DNA from: Solea solea
Lineage: Eukaryota; Chordata; Actinopteri; Pleuronectiformes; Soleidae
Assembly (NCBI RefSeq): GCF_958295425.1
Contig: NC_081149.1
Coordinates: 23,680,821 to 23,744,820, forward strand
Direction: 5' to 3'
DNA length: 64,000 bases
The notes under the pieces were generated by a model. That model had not been told where the DNA came from. It made no database searches and worked only from the letters and a program-made list of their open reading frames with translations. Of this stretch, positions 59,241 through 64,000 are shown one piece after another. The position numbers were made by a program, and so were the translations under genes. Positions within the stretch are counted from its first letter, which is position 1; each line of letters starts with the position of its first letter.

Positions 59241-62200
59241 TATTCCAGAATCACCCAAAAAAGTCATAGTATAGTTTGTCGTCTTAAATCACTCAAAAAT
59301 GTCATAGTATAGTTATTCGTCCAAAATCGGTCAAAAAAGTCATAGTATAGTATGTCGTCCAAAATCGGTCAAAAAAGTCATAGTATAGTATGTCTTCCAA
59401 AATCGGTCAAAAAAGTCATAGTATAGTATGTCGTCCAAAATCAGTCAAAAAAGTCATAGTATAGTATGTCGTCCAAAATCAGTCAAAAAAGTCATAGTAC
59501 AGTATGTCTTCCAAAATCGATCAAAAAAGTCATAGTATAGTATGTCGTCCAAAATCGGTCAAAAAAAATCATAGTATAGTATGTCGTCCAAAATCAGTCA
59601 AAAAAGTCATAGTATAGTAAGTTGTCCAAAATCACCCAAAAATGACATAGTATAGTTTGTTGTCCAGAATCACCCAAAAAAGTCATAGTATAGTAATTCG
59701 TCCAAAATCAGTCAAAAAAGTCATAGTATAGTATGTTGTCCAAAATCGGTCAAAAAAAATCATAGTATAGTATGTCGTCCAAAATCAGTCAAAAAAGTCA
59801 TAGTAAAGTATGTCGTCCAAAACCGGTCAAAAATGTCATAGTATAGTATGTCGTCCAAAATCAGTGAAAATGCCATAGTATAGTATGTCGTCCAAAATCA
59901 GTCAAAAAAGTCATAATAAAGTATGTCGTCCAAAAATCCTTCCACAAAGTCATAATAAAGTATGTCGTCCAAAAATCCTTCCACAAAGTCATAGTATAGT
60001 ATGTTGTCCAAAATCACCCAAAAAAGTCATAGTATAGTATGTCGTCCAAAATCAGTCAAAAAAGTCATAGTATAGTATGTCGTCCAAAATCGGTCAAAAA
60101 AGTCATAGTATAGTATATCGTCCAAAATCAGTCAAAAAAGTCATAGTATAGTATGTCGTCCAAAATCGGTCAAAAAAAATCATAGTATAGTATGTCGTCC
60201 ATAATCGGTCAAAAAAGTCATAGTATAGTATATCGTCCAAAATCGGTCAAAAAAGTCATAGTATAGTATGTCGTCCAAAATCCGTCAAAAAAGTCATAGT
60301 ATAGTATGTCGTCCAGAATCACCCAAAACAGTCATAGTATAGTATGTCGTCCAAAACCGGTCAAAAAAGTCATAGTATAGTATGTCGTCCAAAATCCGTC
60401 AAAAAAGTCATAGTATAGTATAGTATGTCGTCCAAAATCCGTCAAAAAAGTCATAGTATAGTATGTCGTCCAAAATCGGTCAAAAAAGTCATAGTATAGT
60501 ATGTCGTCCAAAACCGGTCAAAAAAGTCATAGTATAGTATGTCGTCCAAAATCCGTCAAAAAGTCATAGTATAGTATGTCGTCCAAAATCAGTCAAAAAA
60601 GTCATAGTATAGTATGTCGTCAAAAATCGGTCAAAAAAGTCATAGTATAGTATGTATTCCAGAATCACCCAAAAAAGTCATAGTATAGTATGTCGTCTTA
60701 AATCACTCAAAAATGTCATAGTATAGTTATTCGTCCAAAATCGGTCAAAAAAGTCATAGTATAGTATGTCGTCCAAAATCGGTCAAAAAAGTCATAGTAT
60801 AGTATGTCTTCCAAAATCGGTCAAAAAAGTCATAGTATAGTATGTCGTCCAAAATCAGTCAAAAAAGTCATAGTATAGTATGTTGTCCAAAATCAGTCAA
60901 AAAAGTCATAGTATAGTATGTCTTCCAAAATCGATCAAAAAAGTCATAGTATAGTATGTCGTCCAAAATCGGTCAAAAAAAATCATAGTATAGTATGTCG
61001 TCCAAAATCAGTCAAAAAAGTCATAGTATAGTAAGTTGTCCAAAATCACCCAAAAATGACATAGTATAGTTTGTTGTCCAGAATCACCCAAAAAAGTCAT
61101 AGTATAGTAATTCGTCCAAAATCGGTCAAAAAAGTCATAGTATAGTATGTCGACCAAAATCGGTCAAAAAAGTCATAGTATAGTATGTCTTCCAAAATCG
61201 ATCAAAAAAGTCATAGTATAGTATGTCATCCAAAATCAGTCAAAAAAGTCATAGTATAGTATGTCGTCCAAAATCGGTCAAAAAAAATCATAGTATAGTA
61301 TGTCGTCCAAAATCAGTCAAAAAAGTCATAGTAAAAGTATGTCGTCCAAAATCGGTCAAAAATGTCATAGTATAGTATGTCGTCCAAAATCAGTCAAAAT
61401 GCCATAGTATAGTATGTCGTCCAAAATCAGTCAAAAAAGTCATAATAAAGTATGTCGTCCAAAAATCCTTCCACAAAGTCATAATAAAGTATGTCGTCCA
61501 AAAATCCTTCCACAAAGTCATAGTATAGTATGTTGTCCAAAATCACCCAAAAAAGTCATAGTATAGTATGTCGTCCAAAATCAGTCAAAAAAGTCATAGT
61601 ATAGTATGTCGTCCAAAATCGGTCAAAAAAAATCATAGTATAGTATGTCGTCCAAAATCGGTCAAAAAAGTCATAGTATAGTATATCGTCCAAAATCACC
61701 CAAAACAGTCATAGTATAGTATGTCGTCCAAAACCGGTCAAAAAAGTCATAGTATAGTATGTCGTCCAAAATCCGTCAAAAAAGTCATAGTATAGTATGT
61801 CGTCCAAAATCGGTCAAAAAAGTCATAGTATAGTATGTCGTCCAAAATCGGTCAAAAAAGTCATAGTATAGTATGTCGTCCAAAATCGGTCAAAAAAGTC
61901 ATAGTATAGTATGTCGTCCAAAACCGGTCAAAAAAGTCATAGTATAGTATGTCGTCCAAAATCCGTCAAAAAGTCATAGTATAGTTTGTCGTCCAAAATC
62001 AGTCAAAAAAGTCATAGTATAGTATGTCGTCAAAAATCGGTCAAAAAAGTCATAGTATAGTATGTATTCCAGAATCACCCAAAAAAGTCATAGTATAGTA
62101 TGTCGTCTTAAATCACTCAAAAATGTCATAGTATAGTTATTCGTCGAAAATCGGTCAAAAAAGTCATAGTATAGTATGTCGTCCAAAATCGGTCAAAAAA

Positions 62201-63627
62201 GTCATAGTATAGTATGTCTTCCAAAATCGGTCAAAAAAGTCATAGTATAGTATGTCGTCCAAAATCAGTCAAAAAAGTCATAGTATAGTATGTCGTCCAA
62301 AATCAGTCAAAAAAGTCATAGTATAGTATGTCTTCCAAAATCGATCAAAAAAGTCATAGTATAGTATGTCGTCCAAAATCGGTCAAAAGAAATCATAGTA
62401 TAGTATGTCGTCCAAAATCAGTCAAAAAAGTCATAGTATAGTAAGTTGTCCAAAATCACCCAAAAATGGCATAGTATAGTTTGTTGTCCAGAATCACCCA
62501 AAAAAGTCATAGTATAGTAATTCGTCCAAAATCGGTCAAAAAAGTCATAGTATAGTATGTCGACCAAAATCGGTCAAAAAAGTCATAGTATAGTATGTCT
62601 TCCAAAATCGATCAAAAAAGTCATAGTATAGTATGTCATCCAAAATCAGTCAAAAAAGTCATAGTATAGTATGTTGTCCAAAATCGGTCAAAAAAAATCA
62701 TAGTATAGTATGTCGTCCAAAATCAGTCAAAAAAGTCATAATAAAGTATGTCGTCCAAAAATCCTTCCACAAAGTCATAATAAAGTATGTCGTCCAAAAA
62801 TCCTTCCACAAAGTCATAGTATAGTATGTTGTCCAAAATCACCCAAAAAAGTCATAGTATAGTATGTCGTCCAAAATCAGTCAAAAAAGTCATAGTATAG
62901 TATGTCGTCCAAAATCGGTCAAAAAAAATCATAGTATAGTATGTCGTCCAAAATCGGTCAAAAAAGTCATAGTATAGTATATCGTCCAAAATCAGTCAAA
63001 AAAGTCATAGTATAGTATGTCGTCCAAAATCGGTCAAAAAAAATCATAGTATAGTATGTCGTCCAAAATCGGTCAAAAAAGTCATAGTATAGTATATCGT
63101 CCAAAATCAGTCAAAAAAGTCATAGTATAGTATGTCGTCCAAAATCGCTCAAAAAAGTCATAGTATAGTATGTCGTCCATAATCGGTCAAAAAAGTCATA
63201 GTATAGTATGTCGTCCAAAATCCGTCAAAAAAGTCATAGTATAGTATGTCGTCCAGAATCACCCAAAACAGTCATAGTATAGTATGTCGTCCAAAACCGG
63301 TCAAAAAAGTCATAGTGTAGTATGTCGTCCAAAATCCGTCAAAAAAGTCATAGTATAGTATGTCGTCCAAAATCGGTCAAAAAAGTCATAGTATAGTATG
63401 TCGTCCAAAATCGGTCAAAAAAGTCATAGTATAGTATGTCGTCCAAAATCGGTCAAAAAAGTCATAGTATAGTATGTCGTCCAAAACCGGTCAAAAAAGT
63501 CATAGTATAGTATGTCGTCCAAAATCCGTCAAAAAGTCATAGTATAGTATGTCGTCCAAAATCAGTCAAAAAAGTCATAGTATAGTATGTCGTCAAAAAT
63601 CGGTCAAAAAAGTCATAGTATAGTATG
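59241..63627 (-). repeat. Higher-order repeat C in the inverted arm (periods about 1.41, 1.41 and 1.56 kb)
   Basis: The marker tattccagaatcacccaaaa recurs at 59241, 60655, 62065 and 63628 with the same order of following variants (cgtcttaaatcactcaaaaa, then agttattcgtcc). Spacing is 1414, 1410 and 1563 bp. The layout differs from higher-order repeats A and B of the forward arm. Confidence 0.8.
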
Positions 63628-64000
63628 TATTCCAGAATCACCCAAAAAAGTCATAGTATAGTATGTCGTCTTAAATCACTCAAAAATGTCATAGTATAGT
63701 TATTCGTCCAAAATCGGTCAAAAAAGTCATAGTATAGTATGTCGTCCAAAATCGGTCAAAAAAGTCATAGTATAGTATGTCTTCCAAAATCGGTCAAAAA
63801 AGTCATAGTATAGTATGTCGTCCAAAATCAGTCAAAAAAGTCATAGTATAGTATGTCGTCCAAAATCAGTCAAAAAAGTCATAGTATAGTATGTCTTCCA
63901 AAATCGATCAAAAAAGTCATAGTATAGTATGTCGTCCAAAATCGGTCAAAAAAAATCATAGTATAGTATGTCGTCCAAAATCAGTCAAAAAAGTCATAGT

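Larger units (their letters stand above)
57005..64000 (-). repeat. 38-bp satellite array, inverted arm
   Basis: The same 38-bp unit in reverse complement (gtcatagtatagtatgtcgt then ccaaaatcggtcaaaaaa) to the end of the window, about 180 units. It includes a variant cluster with ccttccacaaagtcataata (59.9, 61.4 and 62.7 kb). I saw no units of the gtcac class that is common in the forward arm. The array is cut by the window edge. Confidence 0.97.

Noticed and set aside
47962..64000. CRISPR array
   Set aside because: The 38-bp units are adjacent with no unique spacers, the genome is eukaryotic and there are no cas genes; it is a satellite.

Overview
This window is vertebrate genomic DNA, most likely from a ray-finned (teleost) fish. 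The signs are long introns full of (GT)n/(CA)n microsatellites, tRNA-headed SINEs with GGAT-type tails, hAT and Tc1-like MITEs, and one conserved nervous-system scaffold gene. I cannot name the species.

The only protein-coding gene I can support is caskin1, the CASK-interacting scaffold, on the + strand. Sixteen consecutive coding exons run from 8738 to 47120. They join through GT-AG introns with a consistent reading phase, giving 1829 nt (609 codons plus the 2 nt that finish a codon from the missing first exon). In order they encode six ankyrin repeats (8738-31938), an atypical SH3 domain (31938-34176), a proline-rich linker exon (37068-37313), the CASK-binding EEIWVLRK motif (41085-41189), a Ser/Gly-rich linker (41975-43337) and the first SAM domain (45552-47120). 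The gene is open at both ends: no exon carrying the N-terminal methionine was found in 1-8737, and no second SAM or C-terminal exon was found after 47120.

Region by region. 1-8737 is upstream sequence or intron 1, with a 29-copy CAG tract, GT tracts, three SINE copies and an inverted-repeat element. 8738-47120 is caskin1 with its repeat-laden introns. These hold a frameshifted hAT (ZBED-type) transposase fossil near 9.5 kb, a 50-copy GCT/CTG tract at 23.0 kb, a Tc1-like MITE at 26.9 kb, a hAT-type MITE at 40.2 kb and a 130-bp palindromic MITE at 46.3 kb. 47121-47961 is the start of the intron after the first SAM domain. 47962-64000 is one huge satellite with a 38-bp unit. It runs in one orientation to about 57.0 kb, then flips and runs in the opposite orientation to the window end. 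Within it are higher-order repeats of about 1.6, 1.2 and 1.4-1.6 kb, and seven full copies plus one truncated copy of an 80-bp tRNA/SINE-head-like module.

The most unusual points are these. (1) There is a >16-kb inverted-repeat satellite apparently inside a caskin1 intron, whose transcript could fold into kilobases of double-stranded RNA. (2) (GT)n tracts stand in the usual pyrimidine-tract position before five acceptors, with (CA)n just after several donors; intron 3 is a clean AC...GT intron of the kind described in fish, where RNA pairing is proposed to help splicing. (3) There is a long, apparently uninterrupted CTG tract. Exons, domains and repeats were read directly from sequence; mobile-element family names are inference from remembered consensus features and were not searched.
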